This document shows positions 1 through 11,709 of a stretch of DNA of 64,000 nucleotides, in pieces. The DNA lies in contig NC_051140.1 in assembly GCF_014839805.1 (NCBI RefSeq), positions 9,011,826-9,075,825 on the forward strand, read 5' to 3'. The position numbers and the translations under genes were made by a program. The notes beneath the pieces were generated by a model, which made no database searches, was not told the DNA's origin, and saw nothing but the letters and a program-made list of their open reading frames with translations. The first letter of the stretch is position 1. Each line of letters begins with the position of its first letter. The DNA comes from Manduca sexta. Lineage: Eukaryota > Arthropoda > Insecta > Lepidoptera > Sphingidae.

Positions 1-81
1 CACTTTGCCCGACCCAGGTAGTAAGGCCGAGACCTAAGCACTACATTTAATCCCTAATACAACTACACCATTGAGGCAGTT
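1..81 (-). mobile_element. tRNA-derived SINE, 5' part (family 2)
   Basis: Read on the minus strand this begins ACTGCCTCAATGGTGTAGTT, a tRNA-like A-box region, and runs through GTCTCGGCC and CTGGGTCGGGCAAAGTG before leaving the window. The same head recurs at 16565, 41984 and 49881, so it is a dispersed SINE family. Its 5' end lies about 24 bases from the splice acceptor of the first gustatory receptor exon. Confidence 0.7.
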
Positions 82-105
82 TGTAAGACAATTTTTTTTT
101 TCCAG

Positions 106-1115
106 ACTATCACTTTTGTAACCGCAATGCAATGCAATATTTGGTTGCTAAAGAACTTGGTACTCCAAACCACGATGGCGATGACATTTGAGAGGTTCTA
201 TATAGCATTGGCTGATGCTGAAGACGCCTGTTTGCTGATAGAGTCAAGACGTGATCTAGGTACTGGTATAAATATATCATTACTTACGAAAATAACAATT
301 TAATATTTCCTGGTTCATGACGTGTGCAAATCGTATTCAAGTATTAAATTCTTTATATTACGACAGAAAAGTTACTCCACTGGGACTGATGGTATGTGAG
401 TTGCGACTTTCGACACAATTTGTGGTCAGAATTATAGCGACTTGACTCATGTCTATGATCGACAATCAGACCTTAGGAAACATGTTATTGGTAGTTTACT
501 CACTATAATATTATAGGTAACGATTTATTGTGTGGAATGAGATGAGGTACATATTTAATGGAAATCAATTTACAAGAAAAAGCGTCGATAGCCTAGTTGG
601 GAATGCAACGGACTGTCGAGACGAATATCCGCATGTACCACAAAAAACAAAGGCACGCCCCTATGACTTTTCTAAAGTTATGTGCCTATTCTTTATAAAT
701 TCTCGCTTGCTTTAACAATGATTGAAAACATCGTGAGGTAGCCTGCATACCTGAGAAATTCTTTATAAGAATCTTGAGGGTATGTGCAGTCTGCCAATTA
801 GCACTAGGCCAACATGGTAGACTAAGGCCTAATGATTTATTCCTTTCGATAGTGGAAAAGGCCCGTGTCCCGCAGTGCGACAGTATATACTAGAGGACTG
901 ATATTATTATTATTATTGACTAGAATTTTATACATAATATGTTTCTAGATCATGAAAAGAAGATAATATGCAAGAACATCCGAAGGTTTAACAAAGCGGA
1001 AGTGGATAAGTTTAGAATTTGCCGAATGTTCCTCGTGGACGCCAAGTACCCGATGCGGCTTCTGAGTCTCATATCTACTTACACCATCGTGCTACTGCAA
1101 TTTGGATATATGTAA
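106..1115 (+). CDS. Gustatory receptor, last two exons (gene continues left of window)
   Basis: Two exons of an insect chemoreceptor of the gustatory receptor (7tm_7) family: 106-259 and 949-1115. The first follows a T-rich tract and CAG, begins in phase 0 and ends at G|GTACTG in phase 1. The second follows TTTCTAG and ends at TAA. The joined peptide contains WLLKNLVLQ, ERFYIALADAEDACLLI and the C-terminal STYTIVLLQFGYM. It aligns without gaps to exon 3 of the complete receptor downstream, which has WLLKNVIFQ and EEFYIHIHNINTTCC, with the same intron phase. The family are seven-pass ion-channel subunits of sensory neurons that detect tastants. Earlier exons lie outside the window. The 689-bp intron holds a full-length SINE. 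No frame break is visible, so the gene may be functional. Confidence 0.87.
582..917 (+). mobile_element. Full-length tRNA-derived SINE (family 1) in a receptor intron
   Basis: It starts near GCGTCGATAGCCTAGTTGGG (A-box-like), continues through GACGAATATCCGC and AAACATCGTGAGG, and ends with GACTGATATTATTATTATTATT. It matches the minus-strand copy at 16196-16523 along its whole length with scattered differences, so it is an older copy. It occupies about half the intron between the two receptor exons. Its ATT tail ends about 30 bases before the TAG acceptor at 946-948. Confidence 0.8.
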
Positions 1116-1410
1116 CTGAACACCTTCAATATGAAGAACAGCTTGATCCACTTCCCCTTGCCTTCTGTTGGCACTAACTATAGACTTTAGTTTAGCTTGT
1201 AAGTGAATGGTAACGTTGTTGAAAATTGTATCTTACTCTTAATAATATTATAGATAAAAATAGACGTTGATCGATTCTGACGAATCCCTATTCCCGGGTA
1301 GCACTGCACCTCCACGTTATCTGCCGCTAGGCTAAGATAAATACCTGAACAGCCGAGTCGTCTCATCGTTCCCGTCGTAACCTGTAAATCCACACATAGA
1401 TTCGACTAAA

Positions 1411-1735
1411 GTTCGTACACTCCCGGGATGGGCCGCCGGGATTCCACATCCAGTCAAAAACCACCACGACGGACCAACCCAAGATTATGCGCGGCGTGGT
1501 AGAGCAGCCTCTCGTTGTGATAAGCCACGTTGGACTCCCTATACTGTATGATGGGCGGCCAGCGGAATACCGTTTCTACGGGTCTTCCTAGCTTGCAGGT
1601 CAATACCCCACCGCGAACCGCTATTACCTACTCGGTGCAACCTTATGCCCGGATATAAGCTACTCGGGAAACCGTAAGTGGCTGATACTCGGTGGTTGCT
1701 ACCTGGATGAATACGAATATCTTACCAACACACAT
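1411..1735. other. GC-richer block of unknown origin between the two receptors
   Basis: This stretch is clearly richer in G+C than the AT-rich flanks, and rich in CCGCCGGG and CCACGACGG-like words. I find no long open frame, terminal repeats or recognised motif. A worn retrotransposon fragment is the simplest reading, but nothing identifies the family. Confidence 0.35.
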
Positions 1736-2230
1736 AATTTTGACATATGGACCATGTCCTGGATTAATACATAGGCTACTATCTATCACATTACATAAGG
1801 AAAAGTAGAATAAAATAAATTAAATTATATTTGTTTAATGGATAACGTTGTCATCCTATCGATGGCGCTATGAATATTTAGAGACTATAGTTTAGAGACT
1901 AAACAATAACTTGTTGTTTCATAGATGTGGCCATATGATTAAAAATTATAATTATAATAAAGATTTTTTATTTATGATTATACATGTTATCATACGCATA
2001 AGAAATTATTTTACCCGTAATATAATATATTATTAAACCAGCAGTGATAACAAAGCAATTCAAATGTCACTTCAAATAAATTTAATTGAGCTTTCCAACA
2101 ACATTATTGAAAGCATATGTAATTACAGAAATTATTTTCAAGTCACTACAGCCTACACTGTCACTACAACTGGATTGAAAAAGTTGCACGTCTTAATGTT
2201 CGTAATTTAGTATTGAAATAATTGAAAGCA

Positions 2231-5200
2231 ATGTCCAATATAAAAAAATCAGAATTAGAAAAAACTGTTGATATTCTACTTAATAACGCTATTGGCAAAG
2301 ATATTCAATCAATTATGCGACCTTTAAACTTAATTCAAAACATTTACTGCGCTCCAAAATACCGTATAAAGGATAATTTTATCATACCGAATGGCATTTA
2401 TGAAAACTTAATCTCGTTTAGCGCAGTTCTAGCATTATTAATAATCTGTGTGAGTAATATTGCATTCAGTTCTTGTCCAATTAAAATACTCTCCGCCGAT
2501 CTGATATGCATCAGTGATGTTTTAAATGAGGTTATCTCTTTGATGGGTTTTATTATCAACTCCTGGGTAAGTATCACCCAAAGCAATAACAACGTGCAAT
2601 TATTATTGCTATTGCAAACAAATCATCGATTGATGGAATTTGCCGAAAGGGATGTAAGTCTGTTAAAAATTAGTAACTGGATTAAAGTGATTGCATTGTA
2701 TTCATGCAGCCTTGGTGTTTATACGTCTTTGCATATGTACTTCCACATCCCCTACATACATACAGTATTTTTTGACGTCATAGTATTGTGTTTTGACATG
2801 AACATGGTGTATGCTATATTCATAATGAAGTTAATCGTTAAGAACTTGATTCATTGGCATAAAGAAATCCAGAAACCTGAAAATGCTTTGATTTTGTATA
2901 AGGACAGAATGTTTCATTTATACATGAATATAATGCTGGCATACAAACTGTTCAAGAAGGCGTTTCAACTCTTGGTGAGTAGTAGTATACATGATTTTTA
3001 TTAAGCCAAATGAAATCTCATTTTGTACTTGAATCATGTTTTATTTTCCAAGTTAATCTAGATACATTTCGGAAATAAACAACGATACAAGTATCGCATC
3101 TTAAAGAAATAGTACTGTAATATGTTCGACTATTGTATTTAGAGCCATGCTTCAAGCATCTGATAAGTAATCCATCAAATAAATTATAACTCGACTCAAT
3201 ATAAATGAGGAACGATTATCCTATTTATTTCCTACAGTTGTAGTCTTTAATTTATTTTTGTATTTTATACTACGATTAACTTATGTCTAATAAAAAATCA
3301 GCATTTATTCTTATTTATATCTTGAAGTATTACAAGCTTAATATTTTTATTTGAATTATAATACATTTGATTTAGAATTCTAATTCTTACAAATTCTATT
3401 ATTCCAGATTGTGTTTCACACTTTGAGTACTTTCCTGAACGTATTGATATGCGTACAAGTTATCATTGAATTGAATAAGAGCGACCGGAAAAATATCATT
3501 GTGAGTCTGGTATTACTATTGATATATTGATTAGCATGATTTTTGAAATAAACTAGCTATTCCATTACGAACTCAATAGACCTACAATAGAGTCAATGTT
3601 TGATATCACTCTCTTAGCACATAGAAGTCACTATCAGTGGCGAAGCGTCCATACAAGCCGATTCCTACCGGGTTACCTTTTGTAAATTAACTTAAAATAA
3701 TAAATGAAAAACATAACTATATAATAATTGTATATTCAAACAAGTCATCCTATACTTATTTCATTAAATCAATACTTCAACGATTACGGTACATAGTTCA
3801 TATTATTATCAATTCGTTAAATCGTAACTCGCGCGCAGTGCTCGCGCCTTATAGTGTTCGAAGTGAACCCGGCCGCGCATAGCTTCCCTCGCGATATTGT
3901 TGTCTCTTTCACACGCAGCGCGGTGTCTTTGTCTAATATTTTGGAAGTGACGTAAAAATACATGTGTGCGTGCGTGTATGTGTAATCAGGGTAACCCGAG
4001 AATTTGCGGCTTAATGTTGGGCCATTGGCGCGAAATTTTTTAATAATTTAGAATTTATAATATTAGTGTTTGTGTATAGTGTGGGTTATTAATTTTTGTT
4101 GGGCTCTTTTAAATAAGTATCTATGTTCAAAATATGTGATTATTTGTTAAATTTAGAGTTTAGAAATAATGTTTATGTTAGAAGGAAATTTTATGTATTA
4201 TAATATTTTATTGATTTTAATTTATTGTGAACAGCGTATTACATGTTAACTGTAGAAAAAATATTTCCTCGGCTTACCTTTTGAAAATTTTCACCCTTCG
4301 CCACTGGTCACTATCATAATATTTTGTACCAAGTTCTGGGAACAACTAAAACTAGTTGTAACTGTTAAAATGGATGTAAATATGTTTTCTAGAGACGAAT
4401 ATAGAATTTGAATGCACTTGCAATCGAGTGAGTTCTTTTCTAATAATGAGTCTGAAATTATACCAAGTGTGGCCAAACATGGAACACACGGGGCGAAAAT
4501 TGACAGCACTGATTAGGCCTCTTCTTTCCCTTTCGGTGATACAAAGTGTGAGTTTGCCTGTACACCTACCGAGACATTTAGAAGCTCAGCATGTCATTGA
4601 TTTACGTTCATATTCATAAGGCCATATTGATAAACCATTTTCACCTTTGTGTAGGATCTTTCCCACTCCTAAAGTCCCTAAGTCATTGTAGATACCGATA
4701 GCGCCATTTAGACTACACAGCCCTATCTACTTCACAAATCAGATAAAAAGTTTAATTATTATTTACGGGAGTAATTTACAGGAAAAAAGTAGCCTCGGTA
4801 TTGATCTACAACACTATTGATCTACACTAGTCTTTGTGCATGTCAAATTTCATCCTAATCTGATCAGTACCATCCAAACATTTTTACAAACTTTCGTTTT
4901 TGTAATATTACTAAGATCAGAAGTAAGAAGATAATATAATTTATAATATAAATTAGTGAAATAAGATTAATTTAACGTCTCGAAACTTCTACAGTAAATA
5001 TACTTATAATTGCTGATTTGATATATTTATAAAAGGCATAAATAGGGTAGCAGAATAGTAGTTGGACAGTTTTTTTGTGAGGCGGAAATATGAAAATTAC
5101 TTAATAATTGTACTAGACTACCTACGGTTTATATTTTATTATAATTTTCCTCAAATCTGTAAAAATGCTTGCTTACCGCTGGTTATTGACAAAAATACGA

Positions 5201-5884
5201 CTTTTTAATAACATTTTTTATTTTTTTGCAGGATTCAGCTATAATGATCTCTCTAAAACTATTCGCTTGGTTGCTCAAAAATGTGATCTTTCAAGTATTA
5301 CTAGGAATACAGGCCGAAGAGTTTTACATACATATCCATAATATCAATACTACGTGCTGTATAGCCATTGCTACCTCCAAGTACTCAGGTACGATTACAC
5401 TATGAATTTTCACTTCAAATCGACCGAGCTACCGGCTTCAACAGATGTTTAATGTTTCAAAATATATGGTGAAAATAAATTAAGTGCAACTTTGACTAAC
5501 ATATCTTTCGAAGCGAGATATTGCTTACATTGATTGGTAGAAATAGACAAATCGTATTTCGTAGTATCTATGTATATAGAGAATCTTTACACACGAGCGA
5601 TCACACACCAGACTAATCATATGAAACATGTTTTGATGAAAATGTCACCGCCAGCTCAGAGTATATCCAATTATATTTATATTCGTTTGTTATATAAACT
5701 TTGTTGATGTTTTTTCTTTGCAGATAGAAGAAAGTTTTACAAGAATATCAAACGTTTTAATCAGACTATCTTTGAAAAGTTAAACGCTTGTGGGCTGTTC
5801 ACGGTAGACGCGGGTTCTGTCATCCGCCTGTTCGGATGCATTGCGACTTACACCATCGTACTGCTGCAATTCGCATATTTATAA
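2231..5884 (+). CDS. Gustatory receptor, complete four-exon gene (about 384 aa)
   Basis: Exons are 2231-2974 (248 codons, phase 0 donor TTG|GTGAGT), 3408-3500 (31 codons, CAG acceptor, GTGAGT donor), 5232-5388 (GCAG acceptor, G|GTACGA donor, phase 1) and 5724-5884 (GCAG acceptor, stop TAA). All junctions follow GT-AG and keep frame. The N terminus has the insect gustatory receptor pattern DIQSIMRPLNLIQN, then KYRIKDNF. Hydrophobic spans lie near residues 61-80, 98-114, 149-168, 177-200, 249-270, 283-300 and the C terminus, as expected for seven passes. The signature TYTIVLLQF is at 373-381. The total length is usual for the family. ATG 2231 is the first in-frame ATG; a TTG at 2222 is less likely. 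The role is chemosensory, probably bitter or plant-compound detection, but the ligand is unknown. It is a tandem duplicate of the gene at 106-1115. Confidence 0.9.
3627..4314. mobile_element. Non-autonomous hAT-type element with 8-bp target duplication
   Basis: The element proper is 3635-4306 (672 bp). It begins CAGTGGCGAAG and ends CTTCGCCACTG, an 11-bp perfect terminal inverted repeat. It is bracketed by the direct repeat GTCACTAT at 3627-3634 and 4307-4314. An 8-bp duplication with CAGTGGCG-like ends is characteristic of the hAT superfamily. No transposase frame is present. It lies inside the long second intron of the complete gustatory receptor. Confidence 0.88.
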
Positions 5885-6057
5885 TAAGTGTTTATTCATA
5901 ATTATCAGCCACAAGATTCCCATCGATCCAGGCCCCGCCTATGTTCCTAGACCAATCTAATAGAAGTGGAATGATAAATATGATCACATTTTAAGAATAT
6001 TCTCGAGATTATTGAATTAAATGATATAAAAATAAGGTCAATTATTTTATTGAAACG

Positions 6058-6076
6058 AATAAACCAATAGAATAAA
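6058..6076 (+). promoter_or_regulatory. Candidate polyadenylation signals of the complete receptor
   Basis: Two AATAAA hexamers, at 6058-6063 and 6071-6076, lie about 175-190 bases past the receptor stop codon. The position suits a short 3' UTR. The sequence is AT-rich, so chance hexamers are common. Confidence 0.4.
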
Positions 6077-6079
6077 TAT

Positions 6080-9000
6080 AATAAATAGTTATATCAACCT
6101 AATAGGTATTACAAACCATAATATTACTAGTAAATTACTACCTACGTAAAAGTGTACTTCAGCTGGATGACACGACCCCGTCCTGTGGATACTGTTTTAT
6201 GATAGATATTTATTTATATTGTGATTAAGGGTTTAAGTTACGCAAAACTAAATTTTATACCCATTTGGAGTATCAAGCCTTATAAACAATACAGACATCC
6301 TTCGTAAATATTTCGCAGGAGATAAGTAGTTTTCCTTATTGCCTTGTGCATGTTGGAGTCATCTTTATTAACCACGATATCATGTATAAAATCATACAAA
6401 AATCCTTCAAAAGCATTTACATCATGAACATTTCGAACTCTAGGTTATTTATTTGATTTTACTATACAATGAATTAATAACTACTCTATAATTAAATATA
6501 TAGTGGTTATTTTTTTAATATCGTATATAACAAAGTATTTAATTTATTTTTCAAACATTTACTCAATCAACGGATTATACTAACAGGAACATTTGCAACA
6601 CTCACTCAAGCGTCACCAATTGTTGTCGACATCATATTATTATCTAGGATGTGTATAATATTTAGTAATAAATATTCTAAAATACTGTGTACATTTTATT
6701 ATAAACTTAAAAACAAAAGTAATAATTTTAAAATTTTAACTGTCATTTGAACCTCGTCTAATTTATATTTTCAAATATTTCAATAGATCATTTGGACGAT
6801 ATTATAATTACTCCTATTAGAATGGCTAATGTATTATTACACCTGCTACCTGGAACTATGTAATTCGAAATTCTGTATAGTTGCAACTATTTATAGCGCC
6901 TAAATAATCGTCTTTTCGGCATCATCATAAAAAAGTATTTATACAAGAGCTATAATCTAACTTTTCACTTGGTTGCCCTCTCAAGATTTTCGCATTCGCG
7001 TAATACGTTTTCCATGTTTCAACTTACCCCGCCAAAGCTATTTATTTTAAAGCAACAGTACTAAAATGTGGTATCAGCAAATCAAAGCTTGACGTGGACG
7101 CGAGGATAACAACGAGTGCCTCTACACTCCACAGTACCCCAACAAAAGCGCGCGAACAAATTTATCTGTCGGCGAATTCTCGGTGGACAAAGTTGGCACT
7201 GCGCCACGCCTTGTGGCCTGCGGGACAGGTATGTAACTTAGGGGTAGTGGGTCGGGCCCGTATGTCCTTTAGCATCAGAGGACTATGGAAAGTGTAAATA
7301 TTATTCTGTAATTGTAATATTGTCTATTCGCATGTGTATAATCGCTTTTTTCTCGTGACTCCGTCTGTGGAAATGACTTTTGGAAAAATTCAAAATCCGT
7401 TTGTCTTTTTTGGTATAACTTTGTTAATAAAAGACTCGGTATATAGGTGTGCCAAATTTTATTAAAATCTGTGCGTTTTATACTTCAATTTGAGATCCTT
7501 TGAAACTAAAGTAGATGGTGGCAAAAACGAAAAGACGTTGACTTTCACGATTTAAAACTTTTAAAATCAACGGATATAAAAATGAATATGTCGGTTTTTA
7601 AAGTTTAAAACTATTGACCAAAATTAGAATAAGTATGTGAATTATCCGTGAGTAGTGTGGGTCCTCAAATATAACGCCGACCACGGTCCTGTCTTAATTC
7701 GCGTTCCACATTCAGAGGTCAATGGACTTTTTGCCAATAAATATTTTTTGTTTACGCCATATTATATCCACTCCCTTTTTAGCTCATCGCTAAATAATTA
7801 TGTGAAATGTGAAATTATATGAAAACGATACACGGCACCTTTTTAGCAAAAATATTTAGTACACTAAATACTTTTTTTTTAAGTTTTAAGACCACCAATC
7901 TCGCTTTAACTGATTTTGACTTCAAATTCTTGTGAATGTTTCATAATGTAGGACGTTTTTCTTCATACGTCGTGATGTTATAATGATGTTCAGAATATAG
8001 TATTTGTCCAAAATATTTAATTTAGGCTTCGCGGAATATCGAGTATTATAAAATGAAGCGAAACAATAATTAAGATAAAGCCAATCCCGTCAAAGATTTT
8101 TCTCTAAATTAAAAACAGAAAATAAGACGATTCCGTGAAATGATGTGTCATTCCCTTCGTGTCCTTTCTATCTTGTCGTATCTTTGTTAATTTAATTGTA
8201 ATCTAAGCCCTAATTACTTAATTAAATGAGATTTGTTTATACTGCCTACTGGTATGACATTCTACATGTTTATTTCCATACGCGTCAATATAATACCCAG
8301 TTCTATGATCGTGTAAGCTGCAATTTTGTAACCGTTATATCGAAGCCAGGAAACATTCGCTTTAAAACTTTACGGGTGCCGTGACGTAACTCTGCCCTGA
8401 CGGTTGCAATCCCGCGTAAACTTTATGGATGAATAAAATATGGAATATTATTTCAAACGTAATGTTGAATTTAAATTCGATGCGAGATAAATTGAATGTC
8501 TTTACAGTCGTGTTTAAAATTGTATTAAGTTAAGAATGCAAAAATGATTGATTCATCTATAAAATTACGTATGTTGTTTGTTGAAATATTTATTTTCGGA
8601 TTTTTTCTCGGTTTTTTATATTATAATTTTCTCCCGACATTTTGAAGACGAAAATAGTTTTTTAACGTCTAAAGTTCGCGTAAACATAAAAAATCTTTAT
8701 ATTGTTTATTTTTAAATGTAGGCATTTTCATAGTTTCGTGAAAAGTAAAACAGTGTTAAAGGCAATCATAATTTTCTTAAATTCAATACATATGTAACAA
8801 AACTCTATGCTCCTCTTGTCTTAATATTTTTAGAAGTATTTAATATAGGTAGCTATTTTCTATATATATTATAATTCTCTTTGGGTACCTAGTACAAATT
8901 CTCTCATTTCTTCGGTGTCATTAGCTTATCTCGGAGGTGGCAGGCTTTTTCAACTTAACAGTGACTTGGCTTTTACTGAAGTGACTCTGCTGTAAGGGTT

Positions 9001-9855
9001 CATTAATTGCCTAAAAAGGGTTAATGTATTGCGGTACGATAACCATTCGCTTGGAATTTATGAAAGCGATAAATCAAATAAATTTAAAAATAAATTATAA
9101 TTGCTTTAAGAGAATAAAAGATAAGTTCCTTGAGAAAAATCGTCAGTCAACTTAATAAATGAGGAAGTATAAAAAATAAATTATTACAGTTCTAGACGTA
9201 AAATTTAAGGATCAAACTTAACAATGAAAGTTGAAGTCCTTATCCAAATTAAAAACCATTCTGAGAATTATCAAGTAAATTTATTCCTAAACTTCGTAAA
9301 CTTGAAACTTCAAATTAAATTCTCGTATTCTTATTTTAATTGCAACATTCTGATTTCTTGGATTAATAAGGAATTGAATATAAATTGGCATATTACCGGT
9401 TTGAATCGTAATAACTTGGATATCAGTGAGAGCAGACGGCTGCTGGGGCGGAAAATTTCTAATTTCTGTCGCAGTTATCTGTTGGCCCTAGGCAAACTTT
9501 TTGATTGTTTTTAAAATCCCCTCATTGGCTACATTTAGAGTCATTTCATTATTTTACAATTCTCACCTACTTTTACACTTATAAGATTTATTAAATATTC
9601 ACTTATGTGCTCAAGCTAAAATCTTTATAGCTCCAAGCATCGAAGTTGTTTATTTTAATAATGTTTGTTTAAACTCAGCTGCCCTAAATCTCTTGAAGCA
9701 TGAAATTGGGAATCTATAAACATCACTAGGTCCAATTTTGGTATATCGGTCAAACTGTTATATAGGAAAGTGAATATTATGGTATCGGGGATTTTGTAAA
9801 ATTATAGGGTATAAACTCGCGTCAAGAATACGTTAGAGTCGATCAAGTGTTTATT
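6080..9855. other. Intergenic, no supported gene
   Basis: AT-rich sequence with only short frames. A somewhat GC-richer frame at 7094-7297 contains a good donor (ACAG|GTATGTA at about 7227-7236) and could be a lone first exon, but nothing supports it further. A short dispersed repeat is listed separately at 8588-8655. Confidence 0.5.
8588..8655 (+). repeat. Short dispersed repeat (TTTTCTCCCGAC type)
   Basis: The stretch TTCGGATTTTTTCTCGG, then TTTTTATATTATAATTTTCT, then CCCGACATTTTGAAGAC is repeated with small changes at 49170-49235. This points to a mobile-element end or MITE fragment. No target duplication was identified. Confidence 0.5.
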
Positions 9856-9859
9856 CAAC

Positions 9860-9954
9860 TATATACTGTCCCACTGTAGGGCACGGGCCTCCTCTACTAC
9901 TGAGAGTGATTATGCCTTAATCCACCACGCTGGCCTAGTGCGGATTGGTAGACT
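9860..9954 (-). mobile_element. SINE family 1, 5'-truncated copy
   Basis: The minus-strand reading of this stretch matches the 3' third of the full-length SINE at 582-917: the CACTAGGCC, GGACTAAGGC-like and GGAGGCCCGTGCCC blocks. The upstream tRNA-like head is missing, as expected for a 5'-truncated retroposed copy. Confidence 0.7.
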
Positions 9955-11003
9955 ATAACTTAAATTGTATATTATACCTATATTATTAAAAAAATCAAAA
10001 GTAATCATTTAAAAAGTAATCTCCACGAATAATTTATTATAACTTGATTCAAATTAGACTTACTCAATACTCGATCATATTAAAAAACGAACGTCCATTT
10101 TAACCTAAATCGATACATTACGTGCCATCCAATTTCTTATAGTAAATTGCCTTTAAAAATGTATATTTCATTTTATTCCCAAACGTCTAGGATTTTCGTG
10201 GCACAAAAATTTCTAATTTCCTGTGTAAAACGTATTTTTAGGAAGACATTTTATCTTAAAGAGCCTGCCAAGAACACGATCTTGTCTAGAGAATCCTTAA
10301 CCTTCACAGCGCTTTAGATTTAATGAGGCATCTTGAGCGTGTACCTGAATAAATAAATAAACAGCCGTTACTACGAACTCTTAATTTACATGTAATTGAA
10401 TAAGTATTTTACCAATTGTCTGTATTTTTAAGGTTTTCTGTGACATTATTTCGAAGTTGGATCTCAGTTTTATTTTTGTTATAGTTAAGTACATGAATAC
10501 AACAATGTGAGAAAATTTATTTAACTCAAATCATTTCTTTTGTAATATATCTGAATGTATAACATAAATAAAAATGATTTGTTACTGCTGATGATTTAAT
10601 ATGAGGTTTTCATTCTAAGCCTGTAGAAACAGACCGCGCCTTTTAATTTTTTGTTAGTATCGTTATTTAATAATCACTAAAACATCTATATCTATTTTCA
10701 CAGGACTATTTTTTAAACTTTAATTAAGAATCTTTGCCTTAATTTTACAATCATGTCGCTCCGTACGTTCGCTTTCATAGTTGTTCAATCGCTTTTGACG
10801 TTTTCAAAATATTTGTTTTTATAAAACCCTAGCCCCTTCGGGTTCCGTTCGGGACATTTCAAACACCAATATTGATTCTGGAAAGAACTTACACGAGCGT
10901 AACCGCGAGCTATCTTCAGTAATCCAGTAATATCCATATCAAGGAAAATGTATCAAAGTTGTTACATCTCAATCATCTTTTCACGGTATCTACTTTCGTA
11001 AAA
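9955..11003. other. Intergenic, nothing recognised
   Basis: AT-rich DNA between a SINE fragment and the left end of the DIRS-type element. No long frame and no clear repeat structure seen. Confidence 0.5.
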
Positions 11004-11050
11004 AATATTGATGTTTTGCATAAAAACAAAACATGTATTATGTGTTGATT

Positions 11051-11225
11051 AAAACACACAGCGTTGAGATGAAGAAGCAGTCTGTGAATCCTTGCTAATA
11101 ATAAGAAAATATATAAAATCTTACCGGATGCTCTATGGTAACCTTAGATAATCTCACCAGGAAGGAGCGCTGTCACTGTCAAGTGGCGCTAACATAGTCT
11201 GTGGTTCTGACGTATAGACCATAGC
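11051..11225 (+). repeat. Left inverted terminal repeat of the DIRS-type element
   Basis: 175 bp, from AAAACACACAGCGTTGAGAT to GACGTATAGACCATAGC, read as the reverse complement of 15807-15981 with no mismatch seen. The sequences outside it at the two ends (11004-11050 and 15982-15999) differ, as in other DIRS elements where the two outer ends are distinct. Confidence 0.93.
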
Positions 11226-11251
11226 ATCTTCATCAGCAAGCAGTACACTGT

Positions 11252-11350
11252 AACGCTGTGTGTTTTAATCAACACATAATACATGTTTTGTTTTTATGCA
11301 AAACATCAATATTATGTGTCTTTATAAAACACACAGCGTTGAGATGAAGA
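11252..11350 (-). repeat. Internal complementary region of the DIRS-type element
   Basis: Bases 11252-11313 are the exact reverse complement of the extreme left end 11004-11065. Bases 11308-11350 are the exact reverse complement of the extreme right end 15957-15999. The halves meet at AATATT (11308-11313). In the DIRS replication model this region pairs with both termini and templates closure of the linear cDNA into a circle. Confidence 0.92.
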
Positions 11351-11461
11351 TGTGTTTGATATCTGCTGGTGAAAAGTAATACAAACGCTATGTGATTATG
11401 TTACCAAAATAATATATTATTAATTATTATCACACTCAATCAATAAATTCTAAGAAATAAC

Positions 11462-11587
11462 ATAAATGAGATCACTATGAATTAAAGTATCAGTAGTATG
11501 TAAATGTAACATGTAATATAAATGAGATCAAAATGAATTATAAGTATTAATTTCTATGTTGAAACATAAATGAGATCAAAATGAAAT
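11462..11587. repeat. Three short direct repeats inside the DIRS-type element
   Basis: ATAAATGAGATCAMWATGAA-like units start at 11462, 11518 and 11565. They lie between the internal complementary region and the 3' end of the recombinase ORF, in the element's 3' untranslated region. Function unknown. Confidence 0.6.
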
Positions 11588-11709
11588 ATTAGAGACTATT
11601 AAACATTATTTATGTATATAGCAATACTCTGTGTGTACCTTAACTAGCTCCTGATCTAGTATTAAAGTCCAATTTGTTATTATTCATTAAAGTTAACAAA
11701 CATAATTAT

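Noticed and set aside
2398..2592. Minus-strand frame inside receptor exon 1
   Set aside because: Antisense shadow of the gustatory receptor coding sequence.
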